DNA of 50,081 bases, from contig JBNAVJ010000014.1 in assembly GCA_049700455.1 (NCBI GenBank), positions 1 to 50,081 of the forward strand, given 5' to 3'. The position numbers were made by a program, and so were the translations under genes. This DNA is from JBNAVJ01 sp049700455. Its GTDB lineage: Bacteria > Bacteroidota > Ignavibacteria > Tepidaquicellales > Tepidaquicellaceae. Shown here one piece after another: positions 18,447 to 27,408 of the stretch (position 1 is its first letter; every line of letters starts with the position of its first letter). The notes beneath the pieces are model-generated. The model made no database searches. It saw nothing but the letters and a program-made list of their open reading frames with translations, and was not told the origin of the DNA.

Positions 18447-18926
18447 TTATTTCTTTGGTAAATATAGTGAGCCAGCAATACCCATAGTAGGAAAGTCTTT
18501 CCGAAGAGGAAAATACTCAAATTCGTCCGGCATATATATTCTACGTAAATCAGGATGGTTCAAAAATTCAATTCCTAACATATCGTATACCTCCCGTTCA
18601 TACCAGTTTGCAGATTTCCATACCTGGGTTATACTTTCCATTTTTGGATTTGTTGAATCCAATAACACTACCTTAACAAAAAGTCTATCTTTTCTTTTAA
18701 TTGAATAAAGATTATATACAACTTCAAAACGGTATTCTTTCTGAAAATTATCTATGCCAACTGCATCACATAACATATCAAAATCAAATACTTCTTTTAA
18801 AGATTTACATATTTTCAGTGCATCATTTTGTTTAACAACAACCCCGGGTGTTCCATTTACATCGTAATAGTCAATAGTTAAATCTTTAAAGTAATTTTTA
18901 ATCTCTTGTAAAGTCTCAGGTTTCAT
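18447..18926 (-). CDS. nuoC: NADH-quinone oxidoreductase subunit C
   Basis: The 30-kDa complex I subunit (159 aa). The signature ANWYEREVYDMLGIEF and the following HPDLRRIYMP...YFPLRKDFP are clear. It begins the nuoC-D-E-F run and has 192 bp before it, including a minus-strand terminator of the upstream T9SS gene. The run must therefore start from its own promoter in that gap, or depend on read-through from nuoA-nuoB. Confidence 0.94.
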   Translation of the reverse strand: MKPETLQEIKNYFKDLTIDYYDVNGTPGVVVKQNDALKICKSLKEVFDFDMLCDAVGIDNFQKEYRFEVVYNLYSIKRKDRLFVKVVLLDSTNPKMESITQVWKSANWYEREVYDMLGIEFLNHPDLRRIYMPDEFEYFPLRKDFPTMGIAGSLYLPKK

Positions 18927-19055
18927 AAGCCAGAATAAATAATAAGATATTAAATCAGCTTTTTATATTAAATAACAAAAATACTCTATTCTTAATTCAT
19001 TCAAAGTATCTTTACACTTAATCTTACGGGGAAGGCACAGGGTTAAGAAAATAAG

Positions 19056-19082
19056 TGGAGCGAAAGAGGTCCTTTCGCTCCA
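19056..19082 (-). terminator. Terminator between T9SS gene and nuoC
   Basis: A perfect 11-bp stem (19056-19066 with 19072-19082) with a 5-nt loop. On the minus strand it is followed by CTTATTTTCTT. It lies 36 bp beyond the stop of the T9SS gene and about 130 bp before nuoC, so it would split the complex I genes into two transcripts. Confidence 0.7.
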
Positions 19083-19118
19083 TCAAAAAATTTCAAATTT
19101 TGAATTTTGTTTTTGAAT

Positions 19119-20030
19119 TTACTTAACCAATACCATTCTCTTAGTTGCAGTGTAATAATCTGTTATCAGATTGTAATAATAAATACCACTTGGCAATGTT
19201 ATAGCATTAAAATCAACTTCATAAGAACCAGCATTTTTATAACCTTCATAAAGGGTATAAACTTTCTGACCAAGATTATTATAAACGTACATCTTTACAT
19301 ATGAATCTTTAGCAATATCAAACCTAATCTTTGTAGTGGGGTTGAAGGGATTTGGATAGTTTTGATACAAATCAAACTTTATCGGTACATTGGAATTAAT
19401 CTGTTTGATACCTATGTAACTTCTATTCCCAATAAAGACATCGTCAATGTTACAGAAAAAGCCATCTATACTGGTGTTAATATAATAACGAAAAGCAATA
19501 TAAATTTTCTGACCGGCAAACTGAGACAGACTAAACGCAAATTGAGTCCAAACATTATTAGTATCAGGACTAATCAAAGTTGCAATTTTAGTAGTTGCAA
19601 AAGCAGGCAGCTGTTCAGTGCAAACCCAAATTTGCAATGAATCAAGATATGGCTGAAATCCTTCAACACTCCCATAAAGCATCCAGAAAATCAGACTATC
19701 TCCTACTTGAATACGAAGGCTATCTGTAATCACCCAATCATCGGCTATAGGATTTCCTGCTGTCCATGGAATAGTTAGGGCACGGAGACTATTATGAGCT
19801 TTTGAAACAAGTAACGAACTCGTACCCACAAAATGAGTTCCAGAATCTCTTACAGCCCATTCTTTTCCAGGCCCTCCTTCTGGATCTTCATTAAACTTTG
19901 CCCAACCTGGAGGTAAACTATCAGGACCAAAACCCGTATTTTCAAAATTTTCATTAATCAAAACTCTTTGGGCATTTGATAGTAGTGGAAGAAAAAACAA
20001 AATAACCAACAAAGTAATTAACTTTTTCAT
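19119..20030 (-). CDS. T9SS-sorted secreted protein with choice-of-anchor-J-like domain
   Basis: A 303-aa secreted protein: signal peptide at 1-20 (ending LLSNAQ), a jelly-roll-like region at about 24-205 beginning VLINENFENTGFGPDSLPPG and containing DDWVITDSLRI, SLIFWMLYG and QKIYIAFRYYI, then a type A T9SS sorting domain at about 215-303 (LYQNYPNPFNPTTKIRFDI ... SGIYYYNL ... KRMVLVK). The first part matches the pattern of choice-of-anchor J / MAM-like carbohydrate-binding domains. It sits between nuoB and nuoC on the same strand, which is unusual for a secreted adhesin-like protein. Co-expression with nuoA-nuoB is likely since only 33 bp separate them. Confidence 0.8.
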   Translation of the reverse strand: MKKLITLLVILFFLPLLSNAQRVLINENFENTGFGPDSLPPGWAKFNEDPEGGPGKEWAVRDSGTHFVGTSSLLVSKAHNSLRALTIPWTAGNPIADDWVITDSLRIQVGDSLIFWMLYGSVEGFQPYLDSLQIWVCTEQLPAFATTKIATLISPDTNNVWTQFAFSLSQFAGQKIYIAFRYYINTSIDGFFCNIDDVFIGNRSYIGIKQINSNVPIKFDLYQNYPNPFNPTTKIRFDIAKDSYVKMYVYNNLGQKVYTLYEGYKNAGSYEVDFNAITLPSGIYYYNLITDYYTATKRMVLVK

Positions 20031-20063
20031 ATGTCTTTTTTTAATTTATTAAAAAATGAGTTA

Positions 20064-20531
20064 TTAAGCTTTTTGTTGTATTTTCTTCTGAAGAGTAATC
20101 AAAGCATTTAGAAGATTATCAGGTCTGGGAGGACAGCCTGCTACATAAATATCTACGGGTAGAAATAAATCTATTCCCTGAACAACTGAGTATGTCCTAT
20201 ACATTCCTCCACTTGAAGTACAGGCACCCATTGCTATTACCCACTTAGGGTCTGGCATTTGATCATAGATTTTTCTTACCACCTTTGCCATTTTATAAGT
20301 AACAGTTCCAGCAACAATCATTACATCTGATTGCCTTGGTGAAAATCTGAAAACTTCACTCCCGAATCTTGCTATATCAAAACGAGAAGCAGCAACTGCC
20401 ATCATTTCAATTGCACAACACGATATACCCATTGGCATCGGCCAGAGAGAATTTGCCTGAGCCCATTCGATTAGAGCATCAAGTTTTGAAGTTATAAAAC
20501 CATCTTTGCTCAATTTATCCTCTAATCCCAT
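20064..20531 (-). CDS. nuoB: NADH-quinone oxidoreductase subunit B
   Basis: Complex I subunit holding the terminal cluster N2 next to the quinone site (155 aa). The tandem cysteine pair is in GISCCAIEMMA, the third ligand in AMGACTSSGGMY and the fourth in VAGCPPRPDNL. Its start overlaps the end of nuoA by 10 bp, which suggests translational coupling. Confidence 0.96.
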   Translation of the reverse strand: MGLEDKLSKDGFITSKLDALIEWAQANSLWPMPMGISCCAIEMMAVAASRFDIARFGSEVFRFSPRQSDVMIVAGTVTYKMAKVVRKIYDQMPDPKWVIAMGACTSSGGMYRTYSVVQGIDLFLPVDIYVAGCPPRPDNLLNALITLQKKIQQKA

Positions 20532-20890
20532 TTTAATACCCCTTTTTTATACTCATATAACAAACCTAAAAACAAAATAATTGCAAACAATATAGCAAAA
20601 ATCAGTGGATATAGCATCTCTGTCTTTGGTTGTTTTATAAAAGAAACAGCAAAAGGATATAAAAATACTATTTCAATATCAAAAATAATAAAACTTACCG
20701 CTACCATATAAAATTTCACTGTAAATCGCTCTCTTGCTGTTCCAATTGGTTCCATACCGCTCTCGTAAGTCGAGAGTTTTTCCTTATGAGGATTCTTAGG
20801 ACCTAATAATGAGGAAAGCAAAATACTAATTACTGCTACTGAGACAGCAAAGCCTAATATTAAAACTATGGGGATATATTCTTTAAGCAT
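20522..20890 (-). CDS. nuoA: NADH-quinone oxidoreductase subunit A
   Basis: Small membrane subunit of complex I (122 aa) with three helices at about 8-28, 62-82 and 92-112. The conserved loop reads YESGMEPIGTARERFTVKFY and is followed by FDIEIVFLYPFAV with the family's acidic residues. It opens the nuo genes of the window; the 112-133-bp AT-rich gap before it, downstream of the acyl-CoA synthetase, is the probable promoter region. Confidence 0.95.
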   Translation of the reverse strand: MLKEYIPIVLILGFAVSVAVISILLSSLLGPKNPHKEKLSTYESGMEPIGTARERFTVKFYMVAVSFIIFDIEIVFLYPFAVSFIKQPKTEMLYPLIFAILFAIILFLGLLYEYKKGVLKWD

Positions 20891-21023
20891 AATATATTAT
20901 AACAAATATAATAAAAAAATAATATGGTAATATTATGATACCTCAAAGAAATAACAACCTTTCTAAAATTAATTTTCAATCTATTTATTTAAATCTTCCG
21001 AAAAATTCTATTTAGTTTTACTC

Positions 21024-22802
21024 CTATACCCTGTGATACATCTTATCTATAATATCTTTGTATTTTTCTTCTATGAATTTTCTCTTGACTTTAAATGTAG
21101 GTGTTAACTCACCGCTTTCAATCGTAAATGGGGCTTCTAAAAGTGTAAACTTTCTCACTTTTTCAAATGAAGATAGCTCCTTCTGAACTTCGTTCAAATC
21201 CTTTTCTATAACCTTCAATAGCTGCGGATGACTATATAATTGATTTATATTCTCGTAAACAATTCCCAATTTGTTGGCAAGAATAATAAGCTCTTCTCTG
21301 TCGGGTACAATTAGAGCCGTAACATACATACGTTGATTTCCAATTACAATAACCTGATCTATGTATGGAATTTGCATTATAAGATCTTCAATATGGGATG
21401 GAGCTATGTACTTACCCCCTGAAGACTTAAATAATGATTTTTTTCTATCTGTAATTTTCAAGTGATTATTTTTGACCCACTCACCAATATCGCCAGTATG
21501 TAACCATCCGTCCACTATTGCCTTCTGGGTTTCCATTTCATTGTTATAATATCCCTTCATTACAGAATCACCTTTGACCAGAATTTCACCATCTTTTGCA
21601 AGCGTTACTTCAACTCCATCAAGAGGTTCTCCAATTGTTCCATAGATATTACGATCTGGACGATTAACTGAAACAACAGGAGAAGCCTCTGTTAATCCAT
21701 AACCTTCGAGAGTAGTTAGACCAATTCCTTCGAAAAACTGTCCAATATTTTTATTTAAAGCCCCACCACCAGAAACAAGAAATCTTACTCGACCTCCAGT
21801 TTTTGCCCTTATTTTCTTAAATACAATTTTATTTGCAATTGTCCATTTGATACTATTTTTCTTATTCCAGTATTTTAGTGCAACATCAATAGCCCACAAA
21901 AAAATTTTCTTTTTGAAACTGTTATTCATTTCATCAACACTCTTTAAGAGCCTATTGTACATTCTATCCAGCAAGCGTGGTACTGTTATAACAATTGTTG
22001 GTCTCACTTCTTCTATTTGTTTCCCAATAGTATCTATACTCTGGGCATAATAGATTTTTGCTCCACTAAAGAAAGCAAGATAATACCCAGCTGTCCGTTC
22101 ATAAATATGAGAATATGGAAGATATGAAAGAAAAACATCGTTTTCATTTATCTCAAGCACTTTCATACACGATTTTACGTTTGAATATATATTTTTATGA
22201 GTCAGCATCACTCCCTTAGGAACACCCATTGTACCAGAGGTATAAATTATAGTTACTAAATCTTCTTCAGAAATGATTTCATCACAATGAGAAATCTTTT
22301 TTATCAGTGCTGATATCTCGTAAGAAAGACAGTTTGACACTATATTTTCGAAATTTGTTACTATTGAATGTTCAGAATAATCACCCTTATCGAAGATTAC
22401 TATTTTCCGAAGTAATGGAAGTTCGGGTAAAACTCTTAAGATTTTTGAAAACTGAAACAAGGACGAAACAAAACAAACTTTAACTTCAGAATCTTTCAAA
22501 ATAAAACGTGTTGCCTCAGCACTTAAAGAAGTGTAAACTGGAACGGTAACAATACCTGATAGTATACAGGCTAAGTCCGTAATAACCCATTCTATCCTGT
22601 TTTCAGAAATAATTGCCACTTTGTCATTTTTTCCAAGTGACTGATTATTCAAAAACTCTCTTACTGCAAAAGTTTTATTAATAATTTCAAGTCTACTTGC
22701 TCCAATATATGAGTCTCCAATTTTAGTAAATATTACTGGTTCCAGAGCATTAAAACGTTCGAGATTCTCAAGTAAAAAAGCTGTTAAAGTTCTTTTTTTC
22801 AT
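21024..22802 (-). CDS. Long-chain acyl-CoA synthetase (AMP-binding family)
   Basis: An ANL-superfamily enzyme (592 aa from the ATG at 22802; a TTG 18 bp further upstream is also in frame) that activates fatty acids to acyl-CoA through an acyl-adenylate. Motifs: IIYTSGTMGVPKGVMLTHKN (P-loop-like A3), LEGYGLTEASPVVSVNRP (A5), GWLHTGDIGEW (A7), and KITDRKKSLFKSSGGKYIAP (A8 hinge with the catalytic region). The overall layout and length fit the FadD15/FACL membrane-associated group. It lies upstream of nuoA on the same strand and divergent from the lipoprotein gene; the chain-length preference cannot be read from the sequence. Confidence 0.92.
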   Translation of the reverse strand: MKKRTLTAFLLENLERFNALEPVIFTKIGDSYIGASRLEIINKTFAVREFLNNQSLGKNDKVAIISENRIEWVITDLACILSGIVTVPVYTSLSAEATRFILKDSEVKVCFVSSLFQFSKILRVLPELPLLRKIVIFDKGDYSEHSIVTNFENIVSNCLSYEISALIKKISHCDEIISEEDLVTIIYTSGTMGVPKGVMLTHKNIYSNVKSCMKVLEINENDVFLSYLPYSHIYERTAGYYLAFFSGAKIYYAQSIDTIGKQIEEVRPTIVITVPRLLDRMYNRLLKSVDEMNNSFKKKIFLWAIDVALKYWNKKNSIKWTIANKIVFKKIRAKTGGRVRFLVSGGGALNKNIGQFFEGIGLTTLEGYGLTEASPVVSVNRPDRNIYGTIGEPLDGVEVTLAKDGEILVKGDSVMKGYYNNEMETQKAIVDGWLHTGDIGEWVKNNHLKITDRKKSLFKSSGGKYIAPSHIEDLIMQIPYIDQVIVIGNQRMYVTALIVPDREELIILANKLGIVYENINQLYSHPQLLKVIEKDLNEVQKELSSFEKVRKFTLLEAPFTIESGELTPTFKVKRKFIEEKYKDIIDKMYHRV

Positions 22803-22966
22803 AATTTTGTAAAATAACAATTTATTTTCTTCTAAAAAATTAAATTCTAATTATGTCTCTCAGTTCTCTTACCCTTTGCTAATAAGCTAACTTTGTCTAA
22901 AATATAGAATATTACTTTCTCTTCTATTTACACTTTATTTTTGGCAAAATTTTCTTACCTTGTTTA

Positions 22967-23803
22967 ATGATTCTAAGAAAAAAGATATATAAATCGAAAG
23001 TGGCTAAACTTTATTACATTCTCATCGCTTCTATATTTACTTTTGTTCTGAGTTCCTGTGAGAAAAAAGATGATTCCGTTATCGATAGCAATTTTCTAAA
23101 TCCTGTGGTAAGTGATATTTACCTTTCAACTGATACAATTCTTACAAACTCTACTTCTCCTACAATCCAACTTGTAACTTCCGCAAAGGTAACTGAGAAT
23201 GGAGGAGCTGCTATTAAATCTGTAAGTTGCAAAGTGTTTGATGCAAAAGGGAGTTTAATAGGAACATTTCTAATGCAAGATAATGGACAGATACCCGATA
23301 GTATAGTTGGTGATGGAAGGTATTCTGCTAATATTAATATAAACAATATATCCTGTCTTATTGTTGGTCAGTATTCTATCCAATACATTGCAGAAAATAC
23401 TTCTGGTATTACAAGCGATCTTCTAACACGAACTTTCAATGTTATTGATACTGCTAATCAGCCACCAATTATTTCAAACCCAAATCTACCTGATAGCGTA
23501 GTGCGTCCCAGTAGTGGTTCCTTCGATTTAACAATATCCGTTGATGTTACAGACCCTGATGGGGAGTGTGATGTAGCATTGGTTTACTTCGATGCATTCA
23601 GACCTACAGGGAGTTACATTGGAAGAAACTCTATGGTAAAAACTGGTACAATTAAATACTCATTTACAGCTCCAGTGTTTCCAGCTACGGCGGATTCATC
23701 TTATGGATATTACAAATATCATTTTCAGGCAATTGATAACTCAGGGGCTTTAAGTCCTTTAGTAATAGACAGTATAAAATTTGTGAGACCAAATCCTAAT
23801 TGA
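22967..23803 (+). CDS. Lipoprotein with Ig-like beta domains, first gene of an 11-gene run
   Basis: The 278-aa protein has a basic N-terminus, a hydrophobic core and a lipobox (TFVLSSC, Cys at about residue 31), so it is a lipoprotein. The rest is beta-rich and looks like two Ig-like domains: about 45-160 (SPTIQLVTSAKVTENGGAAI, with DGRYSANINI) and about 165-275 (PPIISNPNLPDSV ... VDVTDPDGECDVALVYFDA ... YKYHFQAIDNSGALS). No enzyme motif is seen. It precedes an Asp-box propeller gene by 6 bp, and the whole run to 35210 has no gap above 17 bp. A partner role for the surface proteins that follow is an inference. Confidence 0.75.
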   Translation: MILRKKIYKSKVAKLYYILIASIFTFVLSSCEKKDDSVIDSNFLNPVVSDIYLSTDTILTNSTSPTIQLVTSAKVTENGGAAIKSVSCKVFDAKGSLIGTFLMQDNGQIPDSIVGDGRYSANININNISCLIVGQYSIQYIAENTSGITSDLLTRTFNVIDTANQPPIISNPNLPDSVVRPSSGSFDLTISVDVTDPDGECDVALVYFDAFRPTGSYIGRNSMVKTGTIKYSFTAPVFPATADSSYGYYKYHFQAIDNSGALSPLVIDSIKFVRPNPN

Positions 23804-23809
23804 GTACAT

Positions 23810-25444
23810 ATGCAAAAACGGTTTTTGTTGATATTAATCTCATTACTAAATCTATCGGGAGTTTCGTTTTCCCAATACATTTTTCAGCCAGAAAGTTATA
23901 AATTATCTGAAACTTATTTACTTGGTAACCCAGTAAAAACTCAACTATCCCAATTTAAAGCTTCTATAATTGCTAATCCTATTAATTCAAAATATCCCAT
24001 TAGCAATTTTATCACTGATATTTTCCCATCTGGAGATACAGTTTGGTTTGCTACAGGCAGTGGTATTATGCGTACCATAAATAATTTTGCATCTTTTCAA
24101 CATTATTATGGAATCAGTCCATTTGGAGAAGATGATATATCAGGTTTTGTAGTCAAGAATAACTTTATAGTTGTAGCAACTGCCATTTCCCAGGAGATTA
24201 GCGGGGAAAATATACCTGTAGGAACAGGTATCAAAGTTTCAATCGATTACGGTTTAACCTGGAATTCGTTCCCACAACCAGTTGATAATACAGCTGATTC
24301 AAATATCGTATATGGCAGTAATACTTTATATGCCTTGCCTGTTGTAGTTCCCCAACAAAACCTTGCTTATGACATTGCTGTTACAAGGACAAAAAATACA
24401 ACTAATGGTGTTACTATCTGGATAACAAGTTTCGCAGGTGGTCTGAGAAAATCAACTGATCTTGGAACTACCTGGCAGAGGGTAGTTTTACCACCTGACA
24501 ACCTTGATAGTATTAATATCAATGTAACAGGTTACACATTTTCTCTCAACCCAAGAAATAACCTGAACCACCGAGCCTTTACAGTTGAAGCCTTAAATGA
24601 CTCCTCCTTAATTGTAGGCACCGCAAACGGTGTTAACATTTCCACAGATTGGGGGGTGAGTTGGAGAAAATTCAACTTTCAAAATTCCGGTAGTGGAATC
24701 AATCGTATAGCCGGTAATTTTGTTGTAAATTTGCATATACAAAGATTCAGTAATCAAGCAATAATTTGGGCTGCAACTAGAAAAGCTGAAGACCCAAATG
24801 AAGTAAACGCTATTAGTTACACCACCAATCTTGGACAGAGCTGGCGTTATACACTAAAAGATATATCTCCCAATGGAATTAGTTCCAAAGACTCAATAGT
24901 ATTCGCTGAAACAGAGGGAGGATTATGGAGAGCCAGATTCGGTATTTTTGATTGGTCAAAGCCTTCAATAATTTACGATGAAATAACAAAAGATGTTTTA
25001 AAAACTTCTTCGTTCTACAGTGGTTCAAATATTGGTGACACTTTATATTTTGGGAGTGCTGACGGCTTACTCAGAACTATAGAAACAGGACAACCCTGGC
25101 TGGGCAGATGGAAAATCTTCCGTGCAATGCAAGTTATAGACTTGAATTCTGATATCAAAACTTATGCAGCACCAAATCCATTTTCTCCTTCCACAGAAGT
25201 AACTCGTATTTTTTATAAGACTGGTAAAACAATATCTAAAATCACCATTAAGATTTTTGATTTTGGAATGAATCCGGTCAAAACTTTAATACAAAATGCT
25301 GTTAGGACAAATCCAGATGAACTTTTTACTATGTGGGATGGAAAAAACAACAGTGGATACCAGGTAGCTAACGGAGTATATTTTTATAGAATAGAAGTAG
25401 ATGATGATCCACCAGTCTGGGGAAAAATTCTTGTGTTACAGTAA
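23810..25444 (+). CDS. Secreted Asp-box propeller protein with FlgD-like/T9SS-like C-terminal domain
   Basis: A 544-aa protein with signal peptide (about 1-21, ending VSFSQ), a propeller region with Asp-boxes (SIDYGLTW, STDLGTTW, STDWGVSW, TTNLGQSW), and an Ig-like C-terminal domain at about 450-544. The latter reads AAPNPFSPSTEVTRIFYKTG ... MWDGKNNSGYQVANGVYFYR ... and combines an NPFSPS sorting-like start with the FlgD-type W-D/N-G core. It may be exported by T9SS and anchored. It differs from the three canonical sorting tails in the window, which lack the W-D-G-K-N-N-S-G segment. Two PorV/PorQ genes follow at once. Confidence 0.75.
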   Translation: MQKRFLLILISLLNLSGVSFSQYIFQPESYKLSETYLLGNPVKTQLSQFKASIIANPINSKYPISNFITDIFPSGDTVWFATGSGIMRTINNFASFQHYYGISPFGEDDISGFVVKNNFIVVATAISQEISGENIPVGTGIKVSIDYGLTWNSFPQPVDNTADSNIVYGSNTLYALPVVVPQQNLAYDIAVTRTKNTTNGVTIWITSFAGGLRKSTDLGTTWQRVVLPPDNLDSININVTGYTFSLNPRNNLNHRAFTVEALNDSSLIVGTANGVNISTDWGVSWRKFNFQNSGSGINRIAGNFVVNLHIQRFSNQAIIWAATRKAEDPNEVNAISYTTNLGQSWRYTLKDISPNGISSKDSIVFAETEGGLWRARFGIFDWSKPSIIYDEITKDVLKTSSFYSGSNIGDTLYFGSADGLLRTIETGQPWLGRWKIFRAMQVIDLNSDIKTYAAPNPFSPSTEVTRIFYKTGKTISKITIKIFDFGMNPVKTLIQNAVRTNPDELFTMWDGKNNSGYQVANGVYFYRIEVDDDPPVWGKILVLQ

Positions 25445-25453
25445 AATTCAAAT

Positions 25454-26488
25454 ATGCTAATGAAAAAATCAGTCGTTTTCGCTTTTATATTATTCTTATC
25501 AATTAAGACGTATCCACAAAGCGGGAGTTATCCAGGTGCTTTTTCAAGAATGGGGTTCGGTGCAAGAGGTCTTTCAATGGGTAATGCTCTTGTGTCAAAC
25601 ATTTATGGAAACGTAGCTTCATACTACAATCCTTCCCTATCAGCATTTCAGGAAGAAGGATTTGCAAATGTTAGTTATACTTTTCTTAGTCTTGACCGAA
25701 AACTTAATTTTATTGGAGTTGAAAAAAAATTCCGACTCCCCAACCAAAAAGAAGGCGGAGCGGGTATTTCTTTTTACTGGATTAATTCTGGTGTGGGAAA
25801 TATTGATACTCGTGATAATGATACCAAACAGTTAGGATATATATCTACTTATGAAAATCTCTTTGCATTGGGAACATCTTTTTTATTAAGCGAAGAACTT
25901 GCATTTGGACTTGGATTCAAATTATATTATGCAAAACTTTATGAAGGTATAAAATCTACATCTTTTGGTTTGGATATAGGTATGGTATATAAAGTTATGC
26001 CTAAATTAGCAGTAGGAGTAAGTTTAAAAGATTTCTTATCAAAATACAAATGGGAAACAAATAGCATTTATGGAGTTTATGGAACAAGTACGGAAAATAA
26101 GTTCCCTGTAACAATGAGTATTGGTGCATCTTACAACTTGCCAAAGCAATTTGGTTCTGTAAGTATACAATTTGACACTTATTTTAATCCCAAATTTCAA
26201 ACTAAAGACACAAGCGGAGTAATCATATATAGCGAGCGTGAATATAATTATTACCTAAAAGTTGGGAGCGAATTCAAACTTGCAGAAAACTTTTACCTTC
26301 GTGCTGGTGTTGATAGAATAGATATTAAATCAGATGACTTTTGGGGGAATATGAAACCAAGTGTAGGAGTCTCATTTTTTAGGAAGATTGCCAAAAAATA
26401 CACTGTAGGACTGGAGTATTCTTTCCAGTTAGAACCGTATACTCATGAACCGATACAGAATATCGGATTAGGGTTTTTATTTAACTAA
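25454..26488 (+). CDS. PorV/PorQ-family outer membrane protein (first copy)
   Basis: A 344-aa protein with signal peptide (about 1-22) and an FadL-like/PorV-like beginning: SRMGFGARGLSMGNALVSN, then NVASYYNPSLSAF. This G-A-R-G-x-x-M-G-x-A ... YYNP pattern is shared by PorV, PorQ and relatives, 14-strand outer membrane barrels. PorV in T9SS bacteria shuttles cargo from the translocon to the attachment complex. The remainder is barrel-like, with alternating aromatic residues and a final LGFLFN. There are 9 bp to the upstream gene and 17 bp to the second copy. Confidence 0.8.
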   Translation: MLMKKSVVFAFILFLSIKTYPQSGSYPGAFSRMGFGARGLSMGNALVSNIYGNVASYYNPSLSAFQEEGFANVSYTFLSLDRKLNFIGVEKKFRLPNQKEGGAGISFYWINSGVGNIDTRDNDTKQLGYISTYENLFALGTSFLLSEELAFGLGFKLYYAKLYEGIKSTSFGLDIGMVYKVMPKLAVGVSLKDFLSKYKWETNSIYGVYGTSTENKFPVTMSIGASYNLPKQFGSVSIQFDTYFNPKFQTKDTSGVIIYSEREYNYYLKVGSEFKLAENFYLRAGVDRIDIKSDDFWGNMKPSVGVSFFRKIAKKYTVGLEYSFQLEPYTHEPIQNIGLGFLFN

Positions 26489-26505
26489 TTTTATGTTTCA
26501 CAGAT

Positions 26506-27402
26506 ATGAAAAGAATCTCAATAATAATTTTTATCACTTTATGCTTTAGTTCATTATTTGCCCAAAACGACGGGACTGGAAATACTGGTCTTTCTTTTCT
26601 AAAACTTGGGATTGGAGCAAATGCTATTGCAATGGGAGAAGCATTTTCCTCAGTAACAACTGATGCTACTGCTATATTTTATAATCCTGCAAGGCTCAAT
26701 CAGGGAGAGCGGAATAATATCACTGCAATGTATTATTCAGGGATGAAAGACCTTACCACTAACTTTATTGCTGCAAAAATAAAATTGAACAAATTTGGTA
26801 TAGGTATAGGTGCCTTAAAAACTTCAGTAGAAGGAATAGAAGTGCGTACAATTCCAGGAAACCCGATTGATGTTTTTGATTCACAGGATTTTTCATTATC
26901 AATTGGGGTGGGGTATGAAATCTATAAAAATGTATCCATAGGTATTACTTCTAAACTCCTTTATGAAAAAATCTTTGTCGACGAAGCTTCTGGCTATAGT
27001 TTTGATATTGGAACAAGTTACTACTCGGACGATTTTTCAGCATCTTTTGTACTTGCTAATCTCGGTTCAATGAATGAAATGCGAAATGAAAGCATTAAGT
27101 TACCCACCTCATTTCGGTTAGGAGGCAGTTACAGGTTTTCAAAAAATGACTTTAGTTTCATTTTTGCACTTGAAAGCTTTAAGATACTTGATGGTGGCTT
27201 ATTACACATAAATTCTGGTCTGGATATCGGCTTCAAAAATATAGTTTTTCTCAGGGTTGGTTATCAAACTAATTATGAAAATAGAAATTTCACGTCCGGG
27301 ATTGGAATAAAATATAAGAACTTCTCGCTTGACTATGCTTTCATACCTCAGACATCAGGATTCGGCACCACAAATGCCTTTTCATTGGGCTTCAATTTTT
27401 AG
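26506..27402 (+). CDS. PorV/PorQ-family outer membrane protein (second copy)
   Basis: A 298-aa protein with signal peptide (about 1-20, ending SLFAQ) and the N-terminal pattern SFLKLGIGANAIAMGEAFSS followed by ATAIFYNPARLNQ. This is closer to canonical PorV than the first copy. The rest is a predicted barrel ending in an aromatic residue (FSLGFNF). The two copies are not near-identical, so this is not a recent tandem duplication. The gene is followed 6 bp later by the first gene of the glycan cassette. Confidence 0.83.
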   Translation: MKRISIIIFITLCFSSLFAQNDGTGNTGLSFLKLGIGANAIAMGEAFSSVTTDATAIFYNPARLNQGERNNITAMYYSGMKDLTTNFIAAKIKLNKFGIGIGALKTSVEGIEVRTIPGNPIDVFDSQDFSLSIGVGYEIYKNVSIGITSKLLYEKIFVDEASGYSFDIGTSYYSDDFSASFVLANLGSMNEMRNESIKLPTSFRLGGSYRFSKNDFSFIFALESFKILDGGLLHINSGLDIGFKNIVFLRVGYQTNYENRNFTSGIGIKYKNFSLDYAFIPQTSGFGTTNAFSLGFNF

Positions 27403-27408
27403 AAATGA

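Noticed and set aside
18431..18520. 90-bp N-terminal extension of nuoD
   Set aside because: It overlaps nuoC, reads as an unrelated hydrophobic segment, and the ATG at 18430 has a ribosome binding site.
20919..20936. AT-only palindrome (ATAATAT, 4-nt spacer, ATATTAT) upstream of nuoA
   Set aside because: Such palindromes are expected by chance in DNA this AT-rich and no other support was found.
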